From NCBI GenBank assembly GCA_938049335.1, contig CALIYX010000023.1, positions 1 through 64,000 of the forward strand: a stretch of DNA of 64,000 bases, in the 5' to 3' direction. Positions within the stretch are counted from its first letter, which is position 1, and the number at the start of each line of letters is the position of its first letter. Of this stretch, positions 55,027-62,928 are shown piece after piece. This DNA comes from an uncultured Clostridia bacterium (GTDB lineage Bacteria; Bacillota; Clostridia; Peptostreptococcales; Anaerovoracaceae). The position numbers and the translations under genes were made by a program. The notes under the pieces were generated by a model. It was not told the origin of the DNA. It did no database searches and was given only the letters and a program-made list of their open reading frames with translations.

Positions 55027-55198
55027 TTGCCTGAAGCTTGCGTTGAGTGTTCATAATTGAACCTACACTAATTGCAAGGGAATTTGAGCTCATTCGCTAT
55101 GTCAAGCCTCCCTCGAGTGGAAGACAGAATGGATGATAGAATGCCCACCTATCAGATGATAGGGCGTCAATTATACCTTGACGGAGTTTCGGGCAATT
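55027..55198 (+). ncRNA. ssrS: 6S-like regulatory RNA
   Basis: A 172-nt non-coding stretch whose ends pair into a long closing stem (TTGCCTGAAGCT with GGAGTTTCGGGCAA). The middle is a rod-like, mostly complementary structure. Near the 3' side, CCCACCTATCAGATGATAGGG resembles the conserved CACCT-plus-hairpin of 6S RNA. 6S RNA mimics an open promoter and binds the housekeeping RNA polymerase. It has its own promoter and ends just before the pgsA ribosome site. Assignment is from structure and local motif only. Confidence 0.62.
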
Positions 55199-55213
55199 TT
55201 AAGGAGATTATAT

Positions 55214-55753
55214 ATGAATTTACCTAATAAACTTACGGTTGCCAGAGTGATAGCAGTTCCTTTCTTCATTTTGGCATTTATGACGAACCACTTTTTTACA
55301 GCATTTGTTATATTCATTCTAGCTTCTCTTACAGATATGCTAGATGGTAAAATTGCTCGTAAATATAATTTGGTTACAAACTTTGGAAAAATCATGGACC
55401 CACTAGCGGATAAGATTCTCGTTTATTCGGCATTTTGCTTGCTGATTACAACAGGTGCAGTTCCAGCGTGGATGCTGATTATAATTCTAGCAAGAGAATT
55501 TACAATAAGTGGTATGAGAATGGTTGCAGCAGCAGAGGGAATTGTAATAGCAGCAGGTCTTACAGGTAAGATTAAGACAGTTCTTCAGATGATAGCAGTT
55601 CCGCTTCTTCTACTAGTTGAGACCATTTCAAACGAAAAGCTATTAGGACCTTTTGAGCTACTTGCTAACATATTCCTATGGGCTTCACTGATTATGACTG
55701 TATGGTCAGGAATAGAATATGTTCTCAAGAACAGAAAAGTATTCTCAATGTAA
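55214..55753 (+). CDS. pgsA: CDP-diacylglycerol-glycerol-3-phosphate phosphatidyltransferase
   Basis: 179-residue membrane enzyme making phosphatidylglycerol phosphate. The CDP-alcohol signature D-G-x2-A-R-x8-G-x3-D-x3-D appears in DMLDGKIARKYN and FGKIMDPLADK (about 46-71). There are several hydrophobic spans and a typical N-terminus LPNKLTVARVIAVP. The ATG at 55214 has AAGGAG 7 nt upstream; an earlier in-frame TTG at 55178 lies inside the 6S-like RNA stem and is rejected. In Firmicutes pgsA is normally followed by cinA and recA; here a 7-kb block intervenes. Confidence 0.93.
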   Translation: MNLPNKLTVARVIAVPFFILAFMTNHFFTAFVIFILASLTDMLDGKIARKYNLVTNFGKIMDPLADKILVYSAFCLLITTGAVPAWMLIIILAREFTISGMRMVAAAEGIVIAAGLTGKIKTVLQMIAVPLLLLVETISNEKLLGPFELLANIFLWASLIMTVWSGIEYVLKNRKVFSM

Positions 55754-55788
55754 TCTATATTATCTTGCAAAGATGATTTGAATTTTCG

Positions 55789-55811
55789 CCGGCAGCTTTG
55801 CCGGTTTTTTT
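55789..55811 (+). terminator. Terminator after pgsA
   Basis: CCGGCA-GCTT-TGCCGG hairpin followed by seven T. It ends the yebC-6S-pgsA region. The next 90 nt up to the promoter at 55902 hold nothing I can identify. Confidence 0.9.
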
Positions 55812-55901
55812 GGTACCATTGTATTTTATAAATCGCACTCCTTTTAAAATGCAGCAGATGCCCGAAAAATTGAAAAATTATAAAAAATCAGTCAGTTAGC
55901 A

Positions 55902-55930
55902 TTGACAAATCTCGATATCTGTGCTAGAAT
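55902..55930 (+). promoter_or_regulatory. Promoter of the cobalamin-riboswitch operon
   Basis: Consensus TTGACA (55902-55907) and TAGAAT (55925-55930) with exactly 17 nt between them and a TGC extension before the -10. Predicted transcription starts about 40 nt ahead of the riboswitch core. Confidence 0.8.
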
Positions 55931-55974
55931 GAAACCATAAATTTAATAAATTGAAATTATGCTAAAGGAAATAA

Positions 55975-56160
55975 GTTTGAGCAATTGCTTGATTAAAAGG
56001 GAATTTGGTGTAAATCCGAAACGATCCCGTCACTGTGATAGCTGGTTTCTTGTATTTGCCACTGGGAATTTACTTGGGAAGGCGCAAGAAATGATAATGC
56101 TTAAGTCAGGATACCTGCTTATTTTTCGTAGGATTCTTGCGAAAGACAAGAAAAACCTGT
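55975..56160 (+). promoter_or_regulatory. Cobalamin (B12) riboswitch
   Basis: Shows the conserved aptamer elements in order: GGGAATTTGGTGTAAATCC, GATCCCGTCACTGTGA, GCCACTGGG, TGGGAAGGCGCAAG, and AAGTCAGGATACCTGC, which include the B12 box and the core junction. It is followed by a terminator hairpin, so adenosyl- or related cobalamin should switch transcription of the downstream transporter off. This sets the expected regulation of the whole ABC operon. Confidence 0.93.
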
Positions 56161-56189
56161 AAAGATATCTAGTTTTGCTGTTGTTTTTT

Positions 56190-56217
56190 AAGTTGGACGC
56201 GAGGTTCAACTTTTTTT
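56190..56217 (+). terminator. Expression-platform terminator of the cobalamin riboswitch
   Basis: AAGTTGGA pairs with TTCAACTT across CGCGAGG, followed by a T run. Lying between the aptamer and the first gene, it is the likely OFF-state terminator. I did not identify the antiterminator partner with certainty. Confidence 0.75.
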
Positions 56218-56263
56218 AATGCAGAATATTTCAATTTCGTAGTAAAAAGAAAGGAATACTAAA

Positions 56264-57832
56264 ATGAAAAAGATTCTATCATTGGCTTTGGTTCTCACTA
56301 TGGTCGCAGTCTTATTTGCAGGTTGTGGCGAAAATAGCGGATCGGATAGCAATAGCGGAGAGAAGGTGCTGAATTTTGGCTGCCAGATGTATACCGACGG
56401 CGTGGTAAACAGCGTATTGGATGAGAACGGCGGCTGGAATGCCATGCGTTACGGAATCACGGAAGCACTTTTTAAGTTTAATGACAAAATGGAGGTTGAG
56501 CCTTGGCTTGCGGAGAGCTACACCGTAAACGACGAACATACCGAATGGGTAATAACATTGAAGAAGGGTATCAAATTTTCAAATGGAGATTTGCTGACTC
56601 CTTCAAAGGTTAAGGCGACATTTGACTACCTAAAGAAAAACGGTCCGTCAGGCTCTGCAAAACCTGAGAAGTATCTTGAATTTGAAGCACAGGTTACTGC
56701 GGATGATGATGCTAATACTATCACTATAGTAACATCAAAGCCTTATGCTAACTTGACAGGACAGCTTGCACATCCAACTATGGCAATTATAGATGTAGAG
56801 CACACCAAGAATTTTGATAACGGTGTAATAGGAACGGGCCCTTATATGATTGAAAAATTCAAAGGTGTCGGTGTCGGATATACAATGGTTAAAAATCCGA
56901 ATTATAGAGAAGATGTTCCATATGACAAAGTAAACATCATGTTCATGGGAGATGCTTCTGCAAAGACAATGGCTCTTCAAAGCGGTCAGGTAGACCTCGT
57001 AGAAAATATTACCAATGTTTCGGACATCAAAGAATTCCAAAAAAACAAGGACTTTACAGTTGACATAGCATCAGGTGTTCGCTGCGGATTTTCATGGATG
57101 AATTTCAAAGGGGTACTTGCAAATAAGACGCTTAGACAAGCGATACTCATGGGTATTGACAATGATACAATTTGCAAGTCAAAGACAATTGGCGGATTGT
57201 ATACTCCGGGATTTTCGGTATTGCCGTCAACACTTAATTACGGTTATGATAAATTAAAAAATCCGTATGAATACAATCCTGAAAAAGCCAAAAAAATCTT
57301 GGATGATGCGGGAATAGTAGACACAAACGGGGATGGAATCAGAGAAATTGACGGTAAGAATATCGAGCTTAGATATGTATCTTATGAAAATAGGTTGCTG
57401 AACGACTTTTCAAATGCACACATACAGTATCTAGCAGAAATTGGAATCGGCTGCAAAGCGGATTACGGTTCATCTGATGATCAGTGGAGCAAGCTGGCTG
57501 CAGGAGAATACGATTTTAACAATAACAACTGGACTACTGTAGGAACAGGAGATCCGTTCGCATATATGGCAAACTGGGCTACTGACAGTACATACTGTAG
57601 CTATTCAAATCCGGAATACGACAAACTTTATAATAAGCTAAAAGGGGAGATGAATCCTAAGAAGCGCGCTGATTTGATATTCCAAATGCAGCAAATACTC
57701 GTTGACGATGCGGTAGCTATTATAGACGGATATTATAACTCTTCGATGATTTATTCAAAGAAGGTGGGACAGGCACACATTCATACGGCAGATTATTATT
57801 GGCTGACTACAGAAATAAAGCCTGCAAGCTAG
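56264..57832 (+). CDS. Dpp/Opp/Nik-type ABC substrate-binding lipoprotein
   Basis: 522-residue family-5 extracellular solute-binding protein. The N-terminus is a lipoprotein signal with the lipobox LFAGC (Cys about 21) and a Ser/Asn-rich linker. Family segments include WLAESYTVNDEHTEW, LKKGIKFSNGDLLTP and LRQAILMGIDNDTI. AAAGGA precedes the ATG. It is the first gene after the cobalamin riboswitch, so it probably brings in something tied to B12, with cobalt or nickel (free or chelated) the leading guesses and a cobalamin precursor less likely. Family-5 proteins also bind peptides and haem. Confidence 0.87.
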   Translation: MKKILSLALVLTMVAVLFAGCGENSGSDSNSGEKVLNFGCQMYTDGVVNSVLDENGGWNAMRYGITEALFKFNDKMEVEPWLAESYTVNDEHTEWVITLKKGIKFSNGDLLTPSKVKATFDYLKKNGPSGSAKPEKYLEFEAQVTADDDANTITIVTSKPYANLTGQLAHPTMAIIDVEHTKNFDNGVIGTGPYMIEKFKGVGVGYTMVKNPNYREDVPYDKVNIMFMGDASAKTMALQSGQVDLVENITNVSDIKEFQKNKDFTVDIASGVRCGFSWMNFKGVLANKTLRQAILMGIDNDTICKSKTIGGLYTPGFSVLPSTLNYGYDKLKNPYEYNPEKAKKILDDAGIVDTNGDGIREIDGKNIELRYVSYENRLLNDFSNAHIQYLAEIGIGCKADYGSSDDQWSKLAAGEYDFNNNNWTTVGTGDPFAYMANWATDSTYCSYSNPEYDKLYNKLKGEMNPKKRADLIFQMQQILVDDAVAIIDGYYNSSMIYSKKVGQAHIHTADYYWLTTEIKPAS

Positions 57833-57840
57833 AAATGTTA

Positions 57841-57878
57841 AAGCTCCTGTCATTTAGAGTACGATGACGGGAGCTTTT
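57841..57878 (+). terminator. Hairpin attenuator between binding protein and permease
   Basis: AAGCTCCTGTCAT pairs with ATGACGGGAGCTTTT. A partial terminator here would keep the binding protein more abundant than the membrane parts, which is common in ABC operons. A TATAAT-like element (57880-57885) follows directly. Confidence 0.75.
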
Positions 57879-57910
57879 GGTATAATTTAATTGAAAGGTA
57901 GTGGACAAAT

Positions 57911-58849
57911 TTGAATAAGAAACAGATTTTAATTCGTCTTTTCCAAATAGTTATAGTACTGATAGGTATCAGTTTTATAACATTTATTTTGACATATCTA
58001 TCGCCGGGAGATCCTGTGCGTAATATGTATACGGCGACGGGCGTAATGCCTACGCAAGAGATGATAGAGCAAACAAGGGAGGAACTTGGGCTAAACGACC
58101 CGTTTGCCATTCAATATTTTCGCTGGCTTTCAAATTGCCTTCATGGAGATTTTGGAAAATCCTATTCTTTGAATAAGGATGTAATGGAGTTGCTGGCGGG
58201 AAGGATATTGCCTACGCTTAAACTCGCCGGGCTGTCGCTTGCGATGATGCTTGCTATTTCAGTGCCTCTTGGTGTAGCATCGGCGTTGAAAAAGAACACA
58301 ATTCCGGATTATATCATAAGGGGAATAACGTTTTTAGGCTGCTCTATGCCAAATTTTTGGGTAGGACTTTTACTCATGCTTTTGTTTTGTGTAAAACTGA
58401 GAATATTTCCGGTTATAAGCGCAACAGGAGATTTCAGAGGATTGTTTTTACCTGCGCTTACGCTTGCTATTGCAATGTCGGCAAAATATACAAGACAGGT
58501 TAGAACAGCGGTACTGGAGGAACTTAGCCAAGACTATGTAACGGGAGCTGAAGCAAGAGGTATCAAAAGAAGCAAGATAATTTGGGGGAATGTATTTCCG
58601 AATGCATTACTTCCTCTCGTAACCATGCTTGGACTGTCAATTGGTAGTTTACTGGGGGGAACAGCGGTAGTTGAAGTAATATTTTCATATCCGGGACTTG
58701 GTAATCTGGCAGTTTCCGCTATTACATCTAGCGATTACAATTTAATTCAGGGATATGTGCTGTGGATGTGTTTGATTTATATGACGGTAAATCTGCTTGT
58801 AGATGCATCGTATATGTATATAGATCCACGTATGAGAATAAAGGAGTAG
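57911..58849 (+). CDS. Dpp/Nik-type ABC permease, B subunit
   Basis: 312-residue inner-membrane permease with six spans and the DppB-type N-terminus (IGISFITFILTYLSPGDPV). The coupling loop for the ATPase reads LSQDYVTGAEARGIKRSKI, and the end VDASYMYIDPRMRIKE is typical of the family. The start is a TTG at 57911; AAAGG about 13 nt upstream is the best ribosome site. It pairs with the next gene, 4 nt downstream. Confidence 0.88.
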   Translation: MNKKQILIRLFQIVIVLIGISFITFILTYLSPGDPVRNMYTATGVMPTQEMIEQTREELGLNDPFAIQYFRWLSNCLHGDFGKSYSLNKDVMELLAGRILPTLKLAGLSLAMMLAISVPLGVASALKKNTIPDYIIRGITFLGCSMPNFWVGLLLMLLFCVKLRIFPVISATGDFRGLFLPALTLAIAMSAKYTRQVRTAVLEELSQDYVTGAEARGIKRSKIIWGNVFPNALLPLVTMLGLSIGSLLGGTAVVEVIFSYPGLGNLAVSAITSSDYNLIQGYVLWMCLIYMTVNLLVDASYMYIDPRMRIKE

Positions 58850-58853
58850 CTCT

Positions 58854-59681
58854 ATGAAAGTGGTAAAATTTTTAAATGCAAACAGGCAATTTACTTTATT
58901 CTTGTTTTTGGCATGTCTGATAGTCCTAGTAGCTATATTTGCACCGATTGTTACGGGAGGAGTGGATCCTCTCAAAGGCAATATTTCGAACGCTCTTTTG
59001 GAACCTTCAAAAGAACACATTTTCGGTACTGATAAAATGGGGAGAGACATATTTGCCAGAGTAATATACGGAGCAAGAATTTCTCTTGCATCTACATTCG
59101 GCGTTGTAGGCTTGGTATTTTTGGTAGGTACGATAATGGGCGTTTTGGCAGGATACTTTAGAGGTTTTGTGGATTCTGCGATAATGCGTATTGCAGATAT
59201 GATGCTTGCATTTCCGGGGCTTGTTTTGGCACTTGCAGTGGCAGGAATCATGGGAGCAAGTATTCGAAATGCTATAATAGCAATAGTAATTGTAAACTGG
59301 ACAAAGTACGCAAGACTTGCGCGCTCGCTTGTTTTGAAAATAAGGGACAGGGACTATGTGTCGGCGGCAATAGTAACAGGCTCAAAGACGCCATATATGC
59401 TATTTAGGTATATGCTGCCAAATGCCTTACCAACGTTGATTATTACAGCTGCAACGGACATAGGCGCGATGATGCTTGAACTTGCGGCACTTTCTTTCTT
59501 GGGGTTCGGAGCGAAACCGCCTGCACCGGAATGGGGATTTATGCTTAATGAAGGTAGAGCTTCAATGCAAACTGCACCATGGCTTATGATTTTTCCGGGA
59601 CTTGCAATTTTTATAGTAGTTGTTGTATTTAATATGCTGGGAGATTCAATCAGAGACATTTTGGATCCAAGGTCTGAATAA
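58854..59681 (+). CDS. Dpp/Nik-type ABC permease, C subunit
   Basis: 275-residue permease with a short N-terminal span followed by the five-span core. The segment EPSKEHIFGTDKMGRDIFAR is the DppC hallmark; the coupling loop is IRDRDYVSAAIVTGSKTPYM; the C-terminus ends RDILDPRSE. Together with the B subunit it forms the transmembrane channel. Confidence 0.9.
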   Translation: MKVVKFLNANRQFTLFLFLACLIVLVAIFAPIVTGGVDPLKGNISNALLEPSKEHIFGTDKMGRDIFARVIYGARISLASTFGVVGLVFLVGTIMGVLAGYFRGFVDSAIMRIADMMLAFPGLVLALAVAGIMGASIRNAIIAIVIVNWTKYARLARSLVLKIRDRDYVSAAIVTGSKTPYMLFRYMLPNALPTLIITAATDIGAMMLELAALSFLGFGAKPPAPEWGFMLNEGRASMQTAPWLMIFPGLAIFIVVVVFNMLGDSIRDILDPRSE

Positions 59682-59692
59682 GGAGCGGTGTG

Positions 59693-60475
59693 ATGTTAAA
59701 AGTAGATAATATAACAATATCATATAAGGGAAATCCCGTGGTTAAAAATTTCAGCATGGCTATTGAGGAAGGTAAAATTATAAGTTTGGTAGGAGAGTCC
59801 GGAAGTGGGAAAACATCGGTAATTCGTGCAATTTTAGGACTTTTGCCAATAGGTGGAGAGGTTTCTGAGGGGGATATTACTTGGGAAGGAGAATCACTTC
59901 TTTCATATTCTGCCGACAATTGGAATCAAGCGCGCGGCACAAAGATCTCGATGATATTCCAAGATAGCGGAGCGATGATGAATCCCACCAGAAAGATAGA
60001 AAGTGTATTTACCGAGTATATTTTGACGCATGAGGAAATTTCGAAGCAAGAAGCGTGGCAAAAAGCGAAAACGATGCTTGAACGCATGAATTTACCAAGT
60101 GCGGATAATGTAATGAGATCTTATCCGTTTCAGCTTTCCGGAGGTATGCGTCAGCGCGTAGGAATTGCTATGAGTATGACATACAGTCCTAAACTGCTAC
60201 TTGCCGATGAGCCTACATCGGCTCTTGATGTAACGACGCAGGCGCAGATAGTGAGGCAGATGATGGAACTTAGAGATGAGTATAATACGAGTATTATAAT
60301 GGTAACTCACAATATGGGAGTAGCGACATATATGTCGGATTACATTATAGTAATGAAAGACGGAAATATAGTCGATGAAGGTGATAGAAATCATATACTG
60401 AAGGAATCTGAAAGCGAATATACTAAAACGCTCATAAAAGCGGTTCCGTCTATGGGAGGTGAGCGATATGTATGA
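59693..60475 (+). CDS. Dpp/Nik-type ABC ATPase, D subunit
   Basis: 260-residue ATPase. Walker A GESGSGKTSV, signature LSGGMRQRVG, Walker B LLLADEPTSALD and the switch His in VTHNMG are present. It is shorter than DppD and lacks the C-terminal oligopeptide extension, as in NikD. The ATG at 59693 fits AGGAG at 7 nt; an overlapping GTG at 59690 is the alternative. Confidence 0.9.
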   Translation: MLKVDNITISYKGNPVVKNFSMAIEEGKIISLVGESGSGKTSVIRAILGLLPIGGEVSEGDITWEGESLLSYSADNWNQARGTKISMIFQDSGAMMNPTRKIESVFTEYILTHEEISKQEAWQKAKTMLERMNLPSADNVMRSYPFQLSGGMRQRVGIAMSMTYSPKLLLADEPTSALDVTTQAQIVRQMMELRDEYNTSIIMVTHNMGVATYMSDYIIVMKDGNIVDEGDRNHILKESESEYTKTLIKAVPSMGGERYV

Positions 60476-61427
60476 TATCGGTGAGGTAATACTGGAAACA
60501 AAAAACATATCGAAGCATTTTCCTGCTTCGGGAGGTAGAACCCTTATTGCAAACAACGATATAAACCTCAAAATGTATAAGGGAAAAACGCTTGGACTTG
60601 TGGGAGAGTCGGGTTGCGGAAAAAGTACGCTTATGCGCATGCTCATATCTTTGGATGAACCGACATCGGGACAGATTCTTTTCAAAGGCGAAGATATTTC
60701 AAAACTCAAAGGTGAAGAAAAAAGGCTTAATCGGCAGTATATACAAATGGTATTCCAAGATCCGACATCATCATTCAATCCTAAAATGAAAATACGGGAT
60801 ATAATCTGCGAGCCGCTTATGAATTTTGGCAGAATCAAACCGTCTGAAAAAGACAGCGCGTGTAAAAAACTTTTGGAAATGGTTGATCTGCCGGAGGAAT
60901 TTGTTGACAGGTATCCGCACAATATGAGCGGGGGACAAAGGCAGAGAGTGGCGATAGCAAGGGCGCTTGCGCTTGAACCTGAAATAATCATAATGGACGA
61001 GGCAACCTCGGCGCTTGACGTTTCGGTGCAAAAGACTATTGTTGAGCTTATCGTAAAAATACAAAAAGAGAAGGGGATTACTATTGGATTTATCTGCCAC
61101 GATATAGCTTTGATACAGAGCTTTGCACATTATGTTGCGGTTATGTATTTGGGTAACGTGGTTGAATTTTTGCCTTCGGAAAATATTGCAAAGGAATCGT
61201 TACATCCGTATACAAAGGCACTGGTAGCTTCTATATTCGACATAAATATGGATTTTTCAAAACCGATTGAAAGTTTGGATAATGAAGTCCCAAGTCCGCT
61301 TGATGTACCGAAGGGATGCCCGTTTCAAAGCAGGTGCAATAAATGCATGGATATTTGTTTGAAAGAAGCGCCTAAACTTAAGGAAGTGAGTGCAGGTCAT
61401 AGCGTGGCATGTCATTTGTACGATTAA
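60468..61427 (+). CDS. Dpp/Nik-type ABC ATPase, F subunit
   Basis: 319-residue ATPase with GESGCGKSTL, MSGGQRQRVA, IIIMDEATSALD and ICHDIA. Unlike the D subunit it has the C-terminal oligopeptide-transporter extension with a Cys cluster (CPFQSRCNKCMDIC). The ATG at 60468 overlaps the upstream gene by 8 nt and has GGGAGG before it. Last gene of the riboswitch operon, followed by a terminator. Confidence 0.9.
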   Translation: MYDIGEVILETKNISKHFPASGGRTLIANNDINLKMYKGKTLGLVGESGCGKSTLMRMLISLDEPTSGQILFKGEDISKLKGEEKRLNRQYIQMVFQDPTSSFNPKMKIRDIICEPLMNFGRIKPSEKDSACKKLLEMVDLPEEFVDRYPHNMSGGQRQRVAIARALALEPEIIIMDEATSALDVSVQKTIVELIVKIQKEKGITIGFICHDIALIQSFAHYVAVMYLGNVVEFLPSENIAKESLHPYTKALVASIFDINMDFSKPIESLDNEVPSPLDVPKGCPFQSRCNKCMDICLKEAPKLKEVSAGHSVACHLYD

Positions 61428-61448
61428 ATTTAATAATATAATGTAAAT

Positions 61449-61490
61449 AGCCCGAGTAATCTGAACAAGAAATCTGCTTCGGGCTTATTT
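61449..61490 (+). terminator. Terminator after the ABC importer operon
   Basis: AGCCCGA pairs with TTCGGGCT across a loop of about 23 nt, followed by TATTTT. It overlaps the start region of the MATE gene, which may depend on read-through. Confidence 0.65.
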
Positions 61491-61504
61491 TGAAGGGTAA
61501 AAAT

Positions 61505-62851
61505 ATGCACGAAATCGAAGATTCTAAAACGGCTTATAAAAAATATCTGGAAGTTGCGCTTCCTGCTGCAATGCAGGGGCTTCTTTTGGATTTGATGCTT
61601 GCAATAGATCTTGCAATGGTAGGAGGACTGGGTGCAGATGCACTTGCTTCTGTTGGAATCATGAGTCAGCCCAGAATGGTATTGCTGGTACTTGTACGTT
61701 CGCTATCCGTAGCTGTTACGGCTATGGTTGCACGCAGAAAAGGCGAGGGAAGAATTTCCGAGATGAACGGAATACTTAAGCAAGCGATAGCGTTGACATT
61801 TTTGATATATATTCCAATGCTTATTGCCGCATTTTGCTTTTTGCCTGAAATAATATCGTTTGCAGGCGGTAAAGGTGAATTGATAATCGAAGGGGCGGTG
61901 TACGGAAAATACATAGTTGTAGGGCTGTTTTTTGCGGCTTTTACACAAATTGTAAGCGCTGCATTGATCGGTATAGGTTATACAAAGGTTGTTTTTAAGG
62001 CAAATGCGGTAGGCAATGTAATAAATACGATATTAAACATTTTTCTAATACACGGAATTTGGCTATTTCCCAGAATGGAGATAGCAGGAGCCGGACTAGC
62101 CACATTGATTGGGAATGTCGTTACAGCGGCGATAATATTTGTTGTAATCCTAAATAAAAATCACGAGCTTAATATTTTAGACGGCTCCTCGTGGAGATTT
62201 TCGAAAACTAATGCGCATAGCTTTTTTAAGGTCGGCTTGCCCGCACTTGGCGAGCAGTCATTCGAAAGATTCGGTATGTTCACTTATACTAAAATGGTTG
62301 CGGAGCTTGGAGTACTTCAACTTGCTACACATCAGGTTTGTATGAATTTGACAGATATTTTTTATTCGTTTTCTATGGGACTTGGCTATGCAAGTGCAGC
62401 ACACACGGGGCAATGGCTTGGAAAAGGTCGTGAGGATGCAGCAAAGGAGTATGGTAAAATCGGGCTTAAGGTTGGAGTTTTGATAGCGGTAGTCTTTTGC
62501 GCAATATGTATAATCGGCAGACATATATTGATTGATATTTATACGGATGACACGGAGGTCATAAAGCTGGGCTCGAATATAATTATCATCCTTGCAATTG
62601 CATCTTTTCCGCAAGCAATTCAACTTGTGTGTTCGGGGGTATTGAAAGGGGCGGGCGACAGTTTCTATGTGATGATTTATTCGCTTTTTGTTATTGCGAT
62701 ATTCCGTCCTATTTTGACTTATGTATTGTGTTTTAAATTTAATATGGGATTATATGGCGCTTGGATAGCGGTGATAACCGATCAGAGCCTACGAATGGTA
62801 TTTTCTTATACAAGATTTAAATATGGAAAGTGGATGCACATAAAAATATAA
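61505..62851 (+). CDS. MATE family efflux transporter
   Basis: 448-residue multidrug/toxin exporter with twelve predicted spans; the halves begin near YLEVALPAAMQGLLLDLMLA and FFKVGLPALGEQSFERFG. It is a distant relative of the MATE at 48513. The ATG at 61505 is used, with GAAGGG upstream; a TTG at 61490 lies in the terminator. Like the ABC genes before it, it uses more GCG, CCG and CGC codons than the core genes here. Substrate unknown; location suggests it arrived with the riboswitch operon. Confidence 0.87.
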   Translation: MHEIEDSKTAYKKYLEVALPAAMQGLLLDLMLAIDLAMVGGLGADALASVGIMSQPRMVLLVLVRSLSVAVTAMVARRKGEGRISEMNGILKQAIALTFLIYIPMLIAAFCFLPEIISFAGGKGELIIEGAVYGKYIVVGLFFAAFTQIVSAALIGIGYTKVVFKANAVGNVINTILNIFLIHGIWLFPRMEIAGAGLATLIGNVVTAAIIFVVILNKNHELNILDGSSWRFSKTNAHSFFKVGLPALGEQSFERFGMFTYTKMVAELGVLQLATHQVCMNLTDIFYSFSMGLGYASAAHTGQWLGKGREDAAKEYGKIGLKVGVLIAVVFCAICIIGRHILIDIYTDDTEVIKLGSNIIIILAIASFPQAIQLVCSGVLKGAGDSFYVMIYSLFVIAIFRPILTYVLCFKFNMGLYGAWIAVITDQSLRMVFSYTRFKYGKWMHIKI

Positions 62852-62870
62852 TTGCAAAAGATAAAAAAAC

Positions 62871-62916
62871 AGCCATATGTGAGGCTTGGTTGCTCAGGCT
62901 TTACATTGGCTTTTTT
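62871..62916 (+). terminator. Terminator before cinA
   Basis: AGCCA...TGGCT outer stem with an inner ATGT/ACAT extension, followed by TTTTT. It ends the inserted block directly ahead of cinA. Confidence 0.6.
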
Positions 62917-62928
62917 AGGAGTGAAATT

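Noticed and set aside
55178..55213. Longer pgsA start at TTG 55178
   Set aside because: It lies in the 3' half of the 6S-like RNA closing structure and has no ribosome site, while ATG 55214 has AAGGAG at ideal spacing.
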